This document shows, piece after piece, positions 33,216-41,539 of a DNA stretch of 64,000 nt; position 1 is the stretch's first letter, and each line of letters opens with the position of its first letter. The DNA comes from JAXHUH01 sp034211175 (GTDB taxonomy: Bacteria > Actinomycetota > Acidimicrobiia > Acidimicrobiales > CAIXPF01). Position numbers and translations under genes: made by a program. A model generated the notes under the pieces. That model saw only the letters and a list, made by a program, of their open reading frames with translations, ran no database searches and was not told where the DNA came from. The stretch spans positions 8,173 to 72,172 of the forward strand of contig JAXHUH010000344.1 in assembly GCA_034211175.1 (NCBI GenBank). Direction: 5' to 3'.

Positions 33216-33967
33216 CGGCCCCCGGAGGCGAGGCCGGCTGGCACGTTGCGGTCGTCGTCCCCGCCAGGGACGAGGCCGCCACCATCGGGGCCTGCCTGCG
33301 ATCGGTGCGCCGCGCCGTGGTCGCGCTCGGAGGTGCCCGCCTCGGCGTCGCCATCTCGGCCGACATCGTGGTCGTCGCCGACGCGTGCGTCGACGACACC
33401 GCCCGCCGGGCCCGGCGCGCGCTCGGGCGCCACGGGGTGGTCGTCGAGGTCCGGTCGGGGTCGGTCGGTGCCGCCCGGGGCCGCGGGACCGACCTGGCGA
33501 TCCGGCGTTCGCCCCTGCCGCCGGAACACACGTGGATCGCTGCGACCGACGGGGACTCCGCCGTGCCCCGCTCGTGGCTCACGACCCAGCTCACCATCGC
33601 GCTCGATGGCGCGGTCGGCGTGGCCGGGCTCGTCCGGCTCGGGCGGGACGGCGACCGTCGGGGTCGGCTCCGGGCGTCGTTCGCCGACACGTACGACCTC
33701 GGCACCGGGGGCGCCCATCGACACGTGCACGGCGCCAACCTCGGCGCCCGGGCGGACGCCTACCTCGCCGCCGGCGGTTGGCCGGCCATCCCGTCGGGAG
33801 AGGACCACGACCTGTGGCGGCGCCTGCGGGACCACGGCCCGACGGTGAGCACCACGGCGTCGTACGTGCACACCAGCGCCCGGCGCACCGGACGGGCGCC
33901 CGGTGGCTTCGCCGACGACCTCGCGGGCCTCGCCGCCCTCGACCGGCCCAGCGCGGAGCCGGCGTGA
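33212..33967 (+). CDS. GT2-type glycosyltransferase
   Basis: 251 residues; GTG overlaps the previous stop and has GGAGG six bases upstream. VAVVVPARDEAATIGACLRS starts a GT-A fold, the donor-binding DxD-like segment is ATDGDSAVP, and the C-terminal acceptor/acid region ends with GGWPAIPSGEDHDLWRRLRD. No membrane helix is present, so it is likely cytoplasmic or peripheral. Sugar donor is unknown. Third gene of the operon, and coupled to the fourth by GTGA. Confidence 0.9.
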   Translation: MTAPGGEAGWHVAVVVPARDEAATIGACLRSVRRAVVALGGARLGVAISADIVVVADACVDDTARRARRALGRHGVVVEVRSGSVGAARGRGTDLAIRRSPLPPEHTWIAATDGDSAVPRSWLTTQLTIALDGAVGVAGLVRLGRDGDRRGRLRASFADTYDLGTGGAHRHVHGANLGARADAYLAAGGWPAIPSGEDHDLWRRLRDHGPTVSTTASYVHTSARRTGRAPGGFADDLAGLAALDRPSAEPA

Positions 33968-34965
33968 ACCTCGACGAGCGGTTCCGGCGCGTGATCGACG
34001 ACGGCACGCTCGACCTCCCGCCACTCGGCGGCGGCCACACGCCGGCCCGCCTGCGGGCCCTCGCCGCCGTCGCCCGGGCCGACACCGCGCTCGGGCGCCT
34101 CGCCGAGGCCCACGCCGATGCGGTGCAGATCCTGGCCGAGGCGGGCCGCCCGGCGCGCCCCGGTGCCCGCTACGGGGTGTGGGCGGCGGAGGACCCGTCG
34201 GCCGTGCTCACCGTCGGCGGCCGCGACGGCCGGATGGTGCTCGACGGCACGAAGGTGTTCTGCACCGGCGCCGGGATCGTGGACCGGGCGCTGGTGACGG
34301 TGCCCGGGTCGGGGGCCGGGCCGAGGCTCGTCGACGTCGACCTGCGCGCCCACCCGGACCGGGTCACGATCGACGGGTCGGCCTGGATCACCCCGGCGTT
34401 CGCCGACACGTCCACGGCGACGATCCATCTCGACCAGCTCCCCCTGGACGACGACGCCGTCGTCGGACCGCCCGGCTGGTACCTCGACCGGCCGGGGTTC
34501 TGGCACGGGGCGTGCGGGCCGGCGGCATGCTGGGCCGGCGGCGCCACCGGCCTGGTCGACGACGCCATCGCCCGCGCCGCCGAACGAGGACCGCAACCCC
34601 ACCGTGACGCCGCCGTCGGCGCCCTCTCGGCGCTGGCCACGCTCATGGAGGCGACGCTCGACCACGCCGGCGCCGGCATCGACCGGGACCCGTCGGACGT
34701 GGACGGTGCGGCGAGGGTCCGGGCGCTGGAGACGCGCCACCTGATCGAGCGGGCGTGCACCGAGGTGATCGACCGCCACGGGCGGGCGTTCGGCCCGCGA
34801 CCACTCGCCTTCGACGCCGACACCCACCGCCGCGTCCTCGAGGTGCAGCTCTACATCCGCCAGAGCCACGCGGAGCGCGACCTCGAGGCGCTCGGCCGGG
34901 CGGTGCGGGAGCGACACCTCGACCGTCCGGGCGACCCGGGGAACTCGGGGACGGTTCACAGCTGA
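33964..34965 (+). CDS. Acyl-CoA-dehydrogenase-like protein
   Basis: 333 residues from a GTG overlapping the glycosyltransferase stop. LDGTKVFCTGAGIVDRALVT is the middle beta-domain of acyl-CoA/acyl-ACP dehydrogenases, and the helical C-terminus (HLIERACTEVIDRHGRAFGP) has FAD-contact character. The protein is shorter than usual (about 380) and lacks a clear catalytic Glu, so it may use an acyl group on an ACP-free substrate or be a specialised flavoenzyme. Last gene of the operon; its role with a deacetylase, methyltransferase and GT2 is unknown. Confidence 0.78.
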   Translation: MNLDERFRRVIDDGTLDLPPLGGGHTPARLRALAAVARADTALGRLAEAHADAVQILAEAGRPARPGARYGVWAAEDPSAVLTVGGRDGRMVLDGTKVFCTGAGIVDRALVTVPGSGAGPRLVDVDLRAHPDRVTIDGSAWITPAFADTSTATIHLDQLPLDDDAVVGPPGWYLDRPGFWHGACGPAACWAGGATGLVDDAIARAAERGPQPHRDAAVGALSALATLMEATLDHAGAGIDRDPSDVDGAARVRALETRHLIERACTEVIDRHGRAFGPRPLAFDADTHRRVLEVQLYIRQSHAERDLEALGRAVRERHLDRPGDPGNSGTVHS

Positions 34966-35022
34966 CGCTCAGGCTCCCTCCGTACGGTTCGCGTTCACCA
35001 GCCGTTCACCGGGGAGCCACCT

Positions 35023-35625
35023 GTGTCCGAGTCCGAGATGTTCGCCCTCGACCTCGTCGCCATCTGCGCGTTGACGTTCGGCGTGTACTTCCCCCGGCAT
35101 CGCCGACGCGACCTGGTCGTGGCCTACCTGGTCGTGAACATCGGTGTCGTCGCCGTGGCGGCCGCGCTCACCTCGTCGACCGTCGGCGCGGGATTGGGGC
35201 TCGGCCTCTTCGGCGTCCTCTCGATCATCAGGCTGCGATCGGACGAGCTCGATCAACGCGAGATCGCCTACTACTTCGGGGCGCTGGCACTCGGCCTCCT
35301 GGGCGGCATCGCGGTCGAGCCGGCGTGGCTCACGCCGGTGCTCATGGCCGCGGTGGTCGCGGCGCTGTTCGTCGGCGACCACCCCCGCCTGTTCGGGCGG
35401 TACCGGAACCAGGTCGTGAACCTCGACGCCGCGTACACGAACGAGGCCGCGCTCCTCGACCGTCTCGAGTCGATGCTCGGCGCCCGGGTCCACCGGGTGT
35501 CGGTCCGAAAGCTCGACCTCGTGAACGACACGACCCTGGTCGACGTGACCTACCGCCTCGGCCGGCCGAGCACCGACCGGGCCGGCGCTCCGGCCGATCC
35601 GGCCGTCGCGGCCCGCGTCCGATGA
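35023..35625 (+). CDS. DUF4956 membrane protein
   Basis: 200 residues. Four hydrophobic helices (DLVAICALTFGVYF, LVVAYLVVNIGVVAVAAALT, IAYYFGALALGLLGGIAV, LTPVLMAAVVAALFVG) with the RLRSDELDQREIAYYFGALA segment between helices 3 and 4 that defines DUF4956. A cytosolic C-terminal domain (VHRVSVRKLDLVNDTTLVDV) resembles a ferredoxin-like fold. It overlaps the VTC-like gene by 4 bp, the common pairing with polyphosphate-polymerase-type proteins. Confidence 0.88.
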   Translation: MSESEMFALDLVAICALTFGVYFPRHRRRDLVVAYLVVNIGVVAVAAALTSSTVGAGLGLGLFGVLSIIRLRSDELDQREIAYYFGALALGLLGGIAVEPAWLTPVLMAAVVAALFVGDHPRLFGRYRNQVVNLDAAYTNEAALLDRLESMLGARVHRVSVRKLDLVNDTTLVDVTYRLGRPSTDRAGAPADPAVAARVR

Positions 35626-36581
35626 CGACACACGACGACGAGTGGCGCGACGATCCGGTCGACGACGTCCTCCGGCGCCTGCGCCCCGTATCCCTCGACG
35701 CACTGGTGTCGACCGCCGACCTCCAGACCCGGCGCGACCGCAAGTACGTCGTCCCCCGGGCGATCGTGGCCGACCTCGTCGAGGCGCTGGCGGCCCACGC
35801 CGGGGTCCTGACCATCGACGGCCGACGCAGCTTCCGCTACGAGTCCGTCTACTTCGACACGCCCGGACTGACCAGCTACCTCGGCGCCGCCCGCCGACGC
35901 CCCGATCGGTTCAAGGTGCGCACCCGCACCTACCTCGACGCAGGGCGGAGCATGCTCGAGGTCAAGACGCGCGACCGCCGTGGCCGAACGGTCAAGCGAC
36001 GCCGGCCGCACGCCCCGGAGGACGGCACCCGCCTCTCGCCCGGCGACCGCCGCTTCGCCGCCGACGCCGCCGGCATCGGGGTCGACGCCGACCGTCTCCG
36101 ACCGACGCTGCGCACCCGCTACCGACGCACGACCCTCGTCGTCGAGACCCGCCGACCGGCGACCGACACGAACGGCGGGTACGGCCGCAGCGACACCGCC
36201 CGGGTCACCGTCGACACCGACCTGACGATCGAGGGCCTCGACGGCCTGCTCGGAGGCGACACCCGATCCGCCGCGTTCTCCGACCTGGCGATCGTCGAGA
36301 CCAAGTCGGCCGGGCCCGCGACGATCGTCGACCGGTTCCTGTGGGGCCGCGGGTACCGGCCGGCCACGATCTCCAAGTACGGGACCGGGCTCGCGTACCT
36401 GCGGCCACGGCTCCCGGCCAACAAGTGGCACCGCGTCCTGCAGCTGCGCCTGCGTCCTCGTCGACGGCGACCCGCCACGCACCTGCGACCGGGAGCGCCA
36501 CCCACCGCCGCGCGGGCACCGGAGACACCGCCCGACACGCTGGTGGTGGGTTCCCGCCCGCGTCACGCCGGCGCCGCCTGA
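35622..36581 (+). CDS. VTC-domain / triphosphate-tunnel protein (polyphosphate-polymerase-like)
   Basis: 319 residues. A tunnel fold built from strands: DRKYVVP (residues 39-45), RYESVYFDTP, DRFKVRTRTYLDAGRSMLEV, KTRDRRGRTVKRR, and the late AIVETKSAG. The alternating Lys/Arg/Glu pairs are the triphosphate-tunnel motif of VTC-type polyphosphate polymerases; the canonical ExExK at the start is RDRKY here. The tail is basic. Its 4-bp overlap with a DUF4956 gene implies a joint membrane complex. A polymerase role is inferred. Confidence 0.85.
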   Translation: MTTHDDEWRDDPVDDVLRRLRPVSLDALVSTADLQTRRDRKYVVPRAIVADLVEALAAHAGVLTIDGRRSFRYESVYFDTPGLTSYLGAARRRPDRFKVRTRTYLDAGRSMLEVKTRDRRGRTVKRRRPHAPEDGTRLSPGDRRFAADAAGIGVDADRLRPTLRTRYRRTTLVVETRRPATDTNGGYGRSDTARVTVDTDLTIEGLDGLLGGDTRSAAFSDLAIVETKSAGPATIVDRFLWGRGYRPATISKYGTGLAYLRPRLPANKWHRVLQLRLRPRRRRPATHLRPGAPPTAARAPETPPDTLVVGSRPRHAGAA

Positions 36582-36624
36582 TCGTCCGGGGCGAGCACGG
36601 AGCGAAGGACCGGTTTCGGACTTT

Positions 36625-36638
36625 GGGACTTTGGTCCC
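36625..36638. promoter_or_regulatory. DosR-box-like palindrome
   Basis: GGGACTTTGGTCCC matches 13 of 14 positions of the core GGGACTWWAGTCCC bound by the dormancy regulator DosR/DevR of mycobacteria. It lies 168 bp ahead of a universal stress protein gene, the family most often in the DosR regulon, and may serve it alone since the upstream gene ends at 36581. A short hairpin or decoy is the alternative. Confidence 0.5.
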
Positions 36639-36806
36639 TGGCCACACCACACCGTCACGGCATTCGATGTCAGTCGTCGTGGGAACGCGACGGCCCCGGC
36701 GCCGCGGCCTGAGGTCGTGCGCCGATCGCTGCGCTCCGACGACCGTTGCGTCGCGCAACAGGGTGGATCAGCGGCGCAACGTCCGTCTCCGATGTGGGGT
36801 GCCTGG

Positions 36807-37574
36807 ATGACGAGCGTCGTCCTCGCGGCGATCGATGAGTGCGAAGCGGCGAACACGGTTCTCGGGGCCGCGTCCGGGCTGGCCCGCGCCTTCGACGCCA
36901 CCGTCGAGGCGTTCCACGTCCGCGCACTCGAGCACCCGCCGGCGACCGGCCCGGCACGAGACGCCGGCGTCCCGATCGTCGTCGTCGACGGCGACCCCGC
37001 GACCCAGATCCTCCGAGCCCTCACCGACCCGGCCGTCACGCTCGGGGTCATCGCGACCCGCAACTCCGGCCGCGACGATCGGTTGGCCGGCGGGACCGCC
37101 CGCCGGGTGCTCGAGCAGGGGTTGCGGCCGGTGGTCGTCGTCCGGCCCGGGATGCGGCCTCGGCGCCTGCACCGGGCGCTCGTCCCGCTCGACGGCACGC
37201 GGGCGTCCTCGGCGGCACTGACCGAACCGCTGCGGCTCCTCAGCGCGACGGGCATGGAACTGTGCGGGCTCCACGTCTTCGAGCCCGACCGGGTACCCAA
37301 CTTCTGGCGGGAGTCCATCCACGCCCGCAAGAGCACCGCGGCCGAGTGCTCGGCCATCGCATGCCGCCAACCCATGCTCGACCTCCGCCTGCGCAGTGGT
37401 GATCCGATCGCCACGACGCTCGCCGCTGCGACCGAGGACGTCGACCTCCTGGTGCTGGTGTGGCGCCGCGAGCTCGACGACCCCGGAGCGGAGCTGGTTC
37501 GGGCTGCGCTGCGCCACTCCCCTGTACCGGTCCTCCTCGTCCCGGAGGGCCGGCGCCGACGCGGCGAGGGTTGA
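36807..37574 (+). CDS. Universal stress protein (tandem-domain, UspA-like)
   Basis: 255 residues from ATG at 36807. It carries two Usp half-domains: TSVVLAAIDECEAANTVLGA and, after about residue 110, LHRALVPLDGTRASSAALTE and LVLVWRRELDD. The ATP-binding glycines of classical UspA (G-x2-G-x9-G-S/T) are weak. It resembles the second Usp gene at 48424 (both contain AGVPxxVVDGDPxxxI), so they are paralogues. A DosR-like box lies upstream. Role: stress survival, mechanism not known. Confidence 0.86.
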   Translation: MTSVVLAAIDECEAANTVLGAASGLARAFDATVEAFHVRALEHPPATGPARDAGVPIVVVDGDPATQILRALTDPAVTLGVIATRNSGRDDRLAGGTARRVLEQGLRPVVVVRPGMRPRRLHRALVPLDGTRASSAALTEPLRLLSATGMELCGLHVFEPDRVPNFWRESIHARKSTAAECSAIACRQPMLDLRLRSGDPIATTLAAATEDVDLLVLVWRRELDDPGAELVRAALRHSPVPVLLVPEGRRRRGEG

Positions 37575-37604
37575 TCTCTCCGGGCACTCCGGGAGCGACA
37601 ACGA

Positions 37605-37624
37605 CCGTCAAGTGCACTTGACGG
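37605..37624. promoter_or_regulatory. Perfect 20-bp palindrome upstream of the SIP gene
   Basis: CCGTCAAGTGCACTTGACGG is exactly self-complementary. It lies 51 bp ahead of the ATG at 37676, in the usual operator/promoter window of that gene, and 30 bp after the stress-protein stop. A repressor site is most likely; a terminator is possible but no T tract follows. Confidence 0.6.
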
Positions 37625-37675
37625 CAACCGACAGGACCGTTTGACTCGTGCGGTGCGCCGAGTCGGAGGAACCTC

Positions 37676-38800
37676 ATGAGCGCCGGTCCCGCGTCGACCG
37701 TCGAAGCCGCCGTCGAACACGCGGCGCCCGAGCTCATCGACCACATCAACACGTCCCACGAGGACTCGTTGCTCCTCGTCGGCCGCATACTCGGCGGCCG
37801 CGGCGACGCGACGAGCGCCCGCCTCACCTCGATCGACGTCGAGGGCCTGGACCTGGTGCTGACCGGGCCGACCGGTGAGCACGCCGCCCGGGTCGACTTC
37901 ATCGAGCCGATCCGGGACGTGACCGAGGTCAGCGCCCGGGCGACCGCGCTCGTGCTCAGCGCGCGGGAGCGTTCGGGCGAGCCCGGCCAGACCACCATCG
38001 AGCGCGAGGTCACCCGGCTCCAGTCGATCCGCACGATGCTCACCTCGGTGGCCGCGGTCGAGGACGTCCACCCGCACCTGCGGCGCATCACCTTCCGAGG
38101 CGGCGACCTGACGACGTTCCGCACCCTCGGTCCGGACACGTTCCTCTACGTCCTGCTCCCGCCGCCCGGCCGGGACGAGCTGACGATCGACCGGTCGTTC
38201 ACCTGGGAGGCGTATCGGGAGATGCCCGACGACGTCCGCCCGGTCGGCGCCTACTACACGCTGCGCGCGTGGCGACCGGAGACCGCCGAGCTCGACATGT
38301 TGTTCGTCCTCCACGAGCCCGCCGGACCCGCCTCCGGGTGGGCCGCGTCGGCGAAGCCCGGCGACCCGGTGGCGCTGTGGGGGCCGAGGGAGGCGTTCGA
38401 GCCGATGGCGGGGACGGACTGGTACCTACTCGTCGCCGACGACACCGGCCTGCCCGCGGTCGCGGTGATCCTCGAGACGTTGCCGGCCGGCGTCCCCATC
38501 CGGGTCGTCGCCGAGGTCGACTCCCCCGGCGAGCGCCAGGATCTGGCGGAGCGCCCGGGCACCGAGATCACGTGGGTGTACCGCAACGGTGCCGCGCCGG
38601 GCACGGTGGCGGGCCACACGATCGACGCCGTACGAGCGCTCGAGCTGCCCGAGGGCACCGGCTACGTGTGGGGCGGCGGCGAGAGCCGGATGATGACCGC
38701 CGTGCGTCGCTACGTGCGCGACGAGGTCGGCCTCTCCCGCGACCAGGTCAACCTCATCGCCTACTGGCGCCACGCCTCCGCCCCACCCGAGGACGGCTGA
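37676..38800 (+). CDS. DUF2470-siderophore-interacting flavoprotein (ferric-siderophore-reductase-like)
   Basis: 374 residues, ATG with GGAGGAACCTC. Residues about 15-90 are a DUF2470 haem-utilisation-type domain (LIDHINTSHEDSLLLVGRIL). Then an FAD-binding SIP module (LRRITFRGGDLTTFRTLGPD; the RxYTxR-like GAYYTLRAW) and an NADPH module (WYLLVADDTGLPAVAVILET; YVWGGGESRMMTAVRRYVRD). The fusion suggests release of iron from siderophores or haem. Regulated from a palindrome upstream. Cytosolic. Confidence 0.92.
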   Translation: MSAGPASTVEAAVEHAAPELIDHINTSHEDSLLLVGRILGGRGDATSARLTSIDVEGLDLVLTGPTGEHAARVDFIEPIRDVTEVSARATALVLSARERSGEPGQTTIEREVTRLQSIRTMLTSVAAVEDVHPHLRRITFRGGDLTTFRTLGPDTFLYVLLPPPGRDELTIDRSFTWEAYREMPDDVRPVGAYYTLRAWRPETAELDMLFVLHEPAGPASGWAASAKPGDPVALWGPREAFEPMAGTDWYLLVADDTGLPAVAVILETLPAGVPIRVVAEVDSPGERQDLAERPGTEITWVYRNGAAPGTVAGHTIDAVRALELPEGTGYVWGGGESRMMTAVRRYVRDEVGLSRDQVNLIAYWRHASAPPEDG

Positions 38801-38806
38801 GCCTCG

Positions 38807-38836
38807 CTCGCCGGCGGGCCAGGGCCCGCCGGCGAG
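38807..38836. terminator. Strong bidirectional hairpin terminator
   Basis: CTCGCCGGCGGGCC, two bases, GGCCCGCCGGCGAG: a perfect 14-bp stem between convergent SIP and SDR stops (38800 and 38847). Confidence 0.8.
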
Positions 38837-38846
38837 CTACGTTCAG

Positions 38847-39920
38847 CTAGGGGATGATGCGGCGCGTGCGGAGCTCGCCGAACAGCCGGTCGAACATGGC
38901 GCCGGTCTCGACGTGCTCGGCGAACCCGAAGCGCCGGGCCTTCGAACCGTCGCCGATCATGTCGTAGTCCCAGCCGAACACGGCGTCGCCGAAGGCCCAG
39001 GACGAGACGGCGTCATAGCCGTGATCGACCAGCCCGTGCCGCTCGACCATCCGTGCCCACAACGGCGCCTTGTCGGCCATCACGTCGGCGAGCGACATCG
39101 GCAGCGGCGGGGCGACGTCGAGGTCGAACCACCTGGCGACCGCCGGCCACATCTCGCTCCACCGGAACAGGTCGCCGTTGGTGATGTTGAACGCCTCGTT
39201 GGCGCAGCGCTCGTCGGTCGCGGCCCACACCGTGGCCCGGGCGAGGAGGTCGGCGTCGGTCATCTCCAGCAGCGACCCGTACGCCCCGGGCTTGCCCGGG
39301 AACCGCAACGGGATGCCGAGCTCCTTGGAGATCGACGCGTACACCGCCAGCACCATGGTGAGGTTCATGGGGATGCCGAGGGCGATGCCGCACACGACGG
39401 ACGGCCGGATCGCCGACCACGTCCACGACGTGTCCCGCTGCCGGTCGACGAGGTAGGCCTGCTGGTCGACGTTGAACTCGGGTGGCATGTGGTCGGCGTC
39501 CGATTCCCGGGCGGGCGTCTTGAACGGCCCGAGGTGGGCGCCGTACACCTTGTAGCCCTGCATGAGGCTGACGTGGCGGAGGTCCCGGGCGACGGGCTCG
39601 ACCGCCTCGACGACGTTGCGCAGCATGGTCACGTTGGGCTCGACCAGCTCCGACCACGTCGGCCGGTCCTGATAGGCGGCGTAGAAGATGTGGGTGACGT
39701 CGCGCAGGTCGCCGAGCTTCGTCCGGGCGTCCGCCTCGTCGAGCAGGTCGACGGAGAGGTGACGGACCCCGGCCCGGTTGCCACCGTCGCGGCGGGAGAG
39801 GCCGATCACGTCCCAGCCGGTGGTGGCGAGGTGCTCGGCGAGGGTGCCGCCGATGACACCCCGGTCGCCGACGACCAGGGCGACGCCGGGGCGGTTCGGG
39901 TCTGTGGTGCTCGTGGTCAT
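38847..39920 (-). CDS. PRISE-type short-chain dehydrogenase
   Basis: 357 residues. The nucleotide-binding start ALVVGDRGVIGGTLAEHLAT (a variant GxxGxxG) is followed by LSVDLLDEADARTKLGDLRD and HVSLMQGYKVYGAHLGPFKT, whose GYKVYG is the PRISE/progesterone-5-beta-reductase and iridoid-synthase-like substrate-side motif with the catalytic Tyr. VVCGIALGIPMNLTMVLAVY and ERCANEAFNITNGDLFRWSE complete the family pattern. It likely reduces an enone with NADPH. Divergent from an XRE/MmyB regulator. Confidence 0.92.
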   Translation of the reverse strand: MTTSTTDPNRPGVALVVGDRGVIGGTLAEHLATTGWDVIGLSRRDGGNRAGVRHLSVDLLDEADARTKLGDLRDVTHIFYAAYQDRPTWSELVEPNVTMLRNVVEAVEPVARDLRHVSLMQGYKVYGAHLGPFKTPARESDADHMPPEFNVDQQAYLVDRQRDTSWTWSAIRPSVVCGIALGIPMNLTMVLAVYASISKELGIPLRFPGKPGAYGSLLEMTDADLLARATVWAATDERCANEAFNITNGDLFRWSEMWPAVARWFDLDVAPPLPMSLADVMADKAPLWARMVERHGLVDHGYDAVSSWAFGDAVFGWDYDMIGDGSKARRFGFAEHVETGAMFDRLFGELRTRRIIP

Positions 39921-39946
39921 GGCCCCACCGTCATCCGCGGCGCAAC

Positions 39947-39979
39947 CTGGTACCAGAGCGTCCGTATCCTGGTATCCAG
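39947..39979. promoter_or_regulatory. Tandem CTGGTA operators between SDR and XRE genes
   Basis: CTGGTACCAG (39947-39956) and CTGGTATCCAG (39969-39979) start 22 bp apart, about two helical turns, with a half-site CACCTGGAAC after. They lie 27-59 bp from the SDR start, and 42-74 bp before the regulator's, as for an autoregulator repressing its divergent neighbour. Confidence 0.7.
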
Positions 39980-40020
39980 ACCACCTGGAACGGCTGCTCG
40001 TTCCCACCGAGGATGGAGGC

Positions 40021-40914
40021 ATGACCCTGGCACTCGCCGAGGACCGCACGCAGGACGGCGCCGGGCGCGGCGATGCGGCGCCGGACGACGCCGTGCGCCG
40101 TTCGGAGCTGGCCCGTTTCCTGCGCAGCCGGCGGGAGCGCATCACACCCGACGAGGTCGGGCTGGCTTCCGGTGGGCGGCGGCGTACGCCCGGCCTGCGG
40201 CGAGAGGAGGTCGCCTCCCTGGCCGGCGTCGGGGTCACCTGGTACACGTGGCTCGAGCAGGCGCGCGCCATCCGGGCGTCGGCGGCGGTCGCCGACGCGA
40301 TCGCCCGAGCGCTGCTGCTCGACCCCACGGAGCGTCGTCATCTGTTCGCCCTCGTCGGGGTCGGCGACCCGGTGCCCCACGACGCGTGCGACGCCGTGCC
40401 GTCCGGTGTGCGGTCGATGGTCGACGAGCTCGACCCGTTGCCCGCGGCGGTGGTGAACGCCCGGCACGACCTCCTCGCCCACAACCGCGCGTACAACCAC
40501 CTGGTCGCCGACCTCGACGCCGTCCCGGTCGAGGAGCGCAACTGCATGTGGCTGGTCTTCACCCATCCCGCGTGGCGCGACGTGCTCGAGGACTGGGAGG
40601 ACGTCGCCTGCCGCATGGTGGCCCAATTCCGTGCGTGCATGGCCGAGCACCTCGACGACAGCTCCTGGTCGGCGCTCGTCGACCGCCTCCACGCCGAGTC
40701 CCCGGAGTTCGCGCGGCTGTGGTCCCGCAACGAGGTGCGGGCGCCGGACACGACCACGCGTCGGTTCCGCCACCCGCGGGTGGGGCGGTTGGAGCTGCGG
40801 CCGACCGCGATGTGGCTGGCACCCCGCCACGGCACCCGTCTGCTGACCTACACCCCGGCGGACGCCACCACCCGGGCCCGGCTCGACGACCTGGTCGCCC
40901 CCGACCACGGCTGA
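40021..40914 (+). CDS. XRE-type regulator with MmyB-like ligand domain
   Basis: 297 residues, ATG preceded by GGATGGAGG. Residues about 28-100 are the XRE-type helix-turn-helix, with the MmyB-family hallmarks RSELARFLRSRRERITPDEV, RRRTPGLRREEVASLAGVGV and TWYTWLEQAR. Residues 120-297 are the ligand-binding domain (HDLLAHNRAYNHLVADLDAV; FTHPAWRDVLEDWEDVACRM). Such regulators sit next to the SDR they repress; here it is divergent, with palindromes between. Inducer unknown. Confidence 0.93.
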   Translation: MTLALAEDRTQDGAGRGDAAPDDAVRRSELARFLRSRRERITPDEVGLASGGRRRTPGLRREEVASLAGVGVTWYTWLEQARAIRASAAVADAIARALLLDPTERRHLFALVGVGDPVPHDACDAVPSGVRSMVDELDPLPAAVVNARHDLLAHNRAYNHLVADLDAVPVEERNCMWLVFTHPAWRDVLEDWEDVACRMVAQFRACMAEHLDDSSWSALVDRLHAESPEFARLWSRNEVRAPDTTTRRFRHPRVGRLELRPTAMWLAPRHGTRLLTYTPADATTRARLDDLVAPDHG

Positions 40915-40933
40915 GCCCACCCCGGCCTCCGGA

Positions 40934-41539
40934 TCAGAGCCAGCCGCGCTCGTCGGCGATGCGGACGGCCTCGGTGCGGGTGCGGGCGCCGGTCTTGGTG
41001 ATGGCGGCCGACAGGTAGTTGCGGACCGTGCCCTTCGACAGGCAGACCTGCGCCGCGATGTCGGCGACCGGGCGGCCGTCGCGGGCGACGTCGAGCACCT
41101 CCCGCTCCCTCGGGGTGAGCGGGGACGGCCCGCCGGCGAGGCTCGCCGCGGCCAGCTCCGGGTCGACGACCCGCTCGCCCCGGGCGACCCGGCGGACGGC
41201 GTCGGCCAGCTCGGGCGCCGGCGCGTCCTTGACGATGAACCCGAGGGCCCCGGCCTCCATGGCCCGACGCAGGTAGCCGGCGCGGCCGAACGTGGTGACG
41301 ACGAGGACCCGGCAGCGGGGAGCGGCGGTGCGCAGCTCACCGGCGGCGGCGAGCCCGTCGAGGCCGGGCATCTCGACGTCGACGAGGGCGACGTCGGGCC
41401 GGTGGTCGGCCACGGCGTCGACGATCTCGTCGCCCCGCCCGACGGTGGCCACCACCTCGAAGTCGTCCTCCATCGCCAGGAGCGCGGCGAGGGCATCGCG
41501 CACGAGCGCCTGGTCGTCGGCGACGAGCAGGCGGATCAC
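40934..41539 (-). CDS. NarL/LuxR-type response regulator
   Basis: 201 residues from GTG overlapping the kinase stop (GTGA). Receiver: VIRLLVADDQALVRDALAAL, phospho-Asp in PDVALVDVEMPGLDGLA, Lys in FIVKDAPAPEL. LuxR helix-turn-helix: LTPREREVLDVARDGRPVAD, then IAAQVCLSKGTVRNYLSAAI. Fourth gene of an ABC-kinase-regulator operon, typical of DesR-like systems; a TGACA-N2-TGTCA element ahead of the operon is its likely target. Confidence 0.94.
   Translation of the reverse strand: MIRLLVADDQALVRDALAALLAMEDDFEVVATVGRGDEIVDAVADHRPDVALVDVEMPGLDGLAAAGELRTAAPRCRVLVVTTFGRAGYLRRAMEAGALGFIVKDAPAPELADAVRRVARGERVVDPELAAASLAGGPSPLTPREREVLDVARDGRPVADIAAQVCLSKGTVRNYLSAAITKTGARTRTEAVRIADERGWL

Noticed and set aside
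36625..36638. Treating the DosR-like box as proof of a DosR regulon
   Set aside because: One strong and one weak site without a visible regulator gene is only suggestive; kept as a hypothesis.
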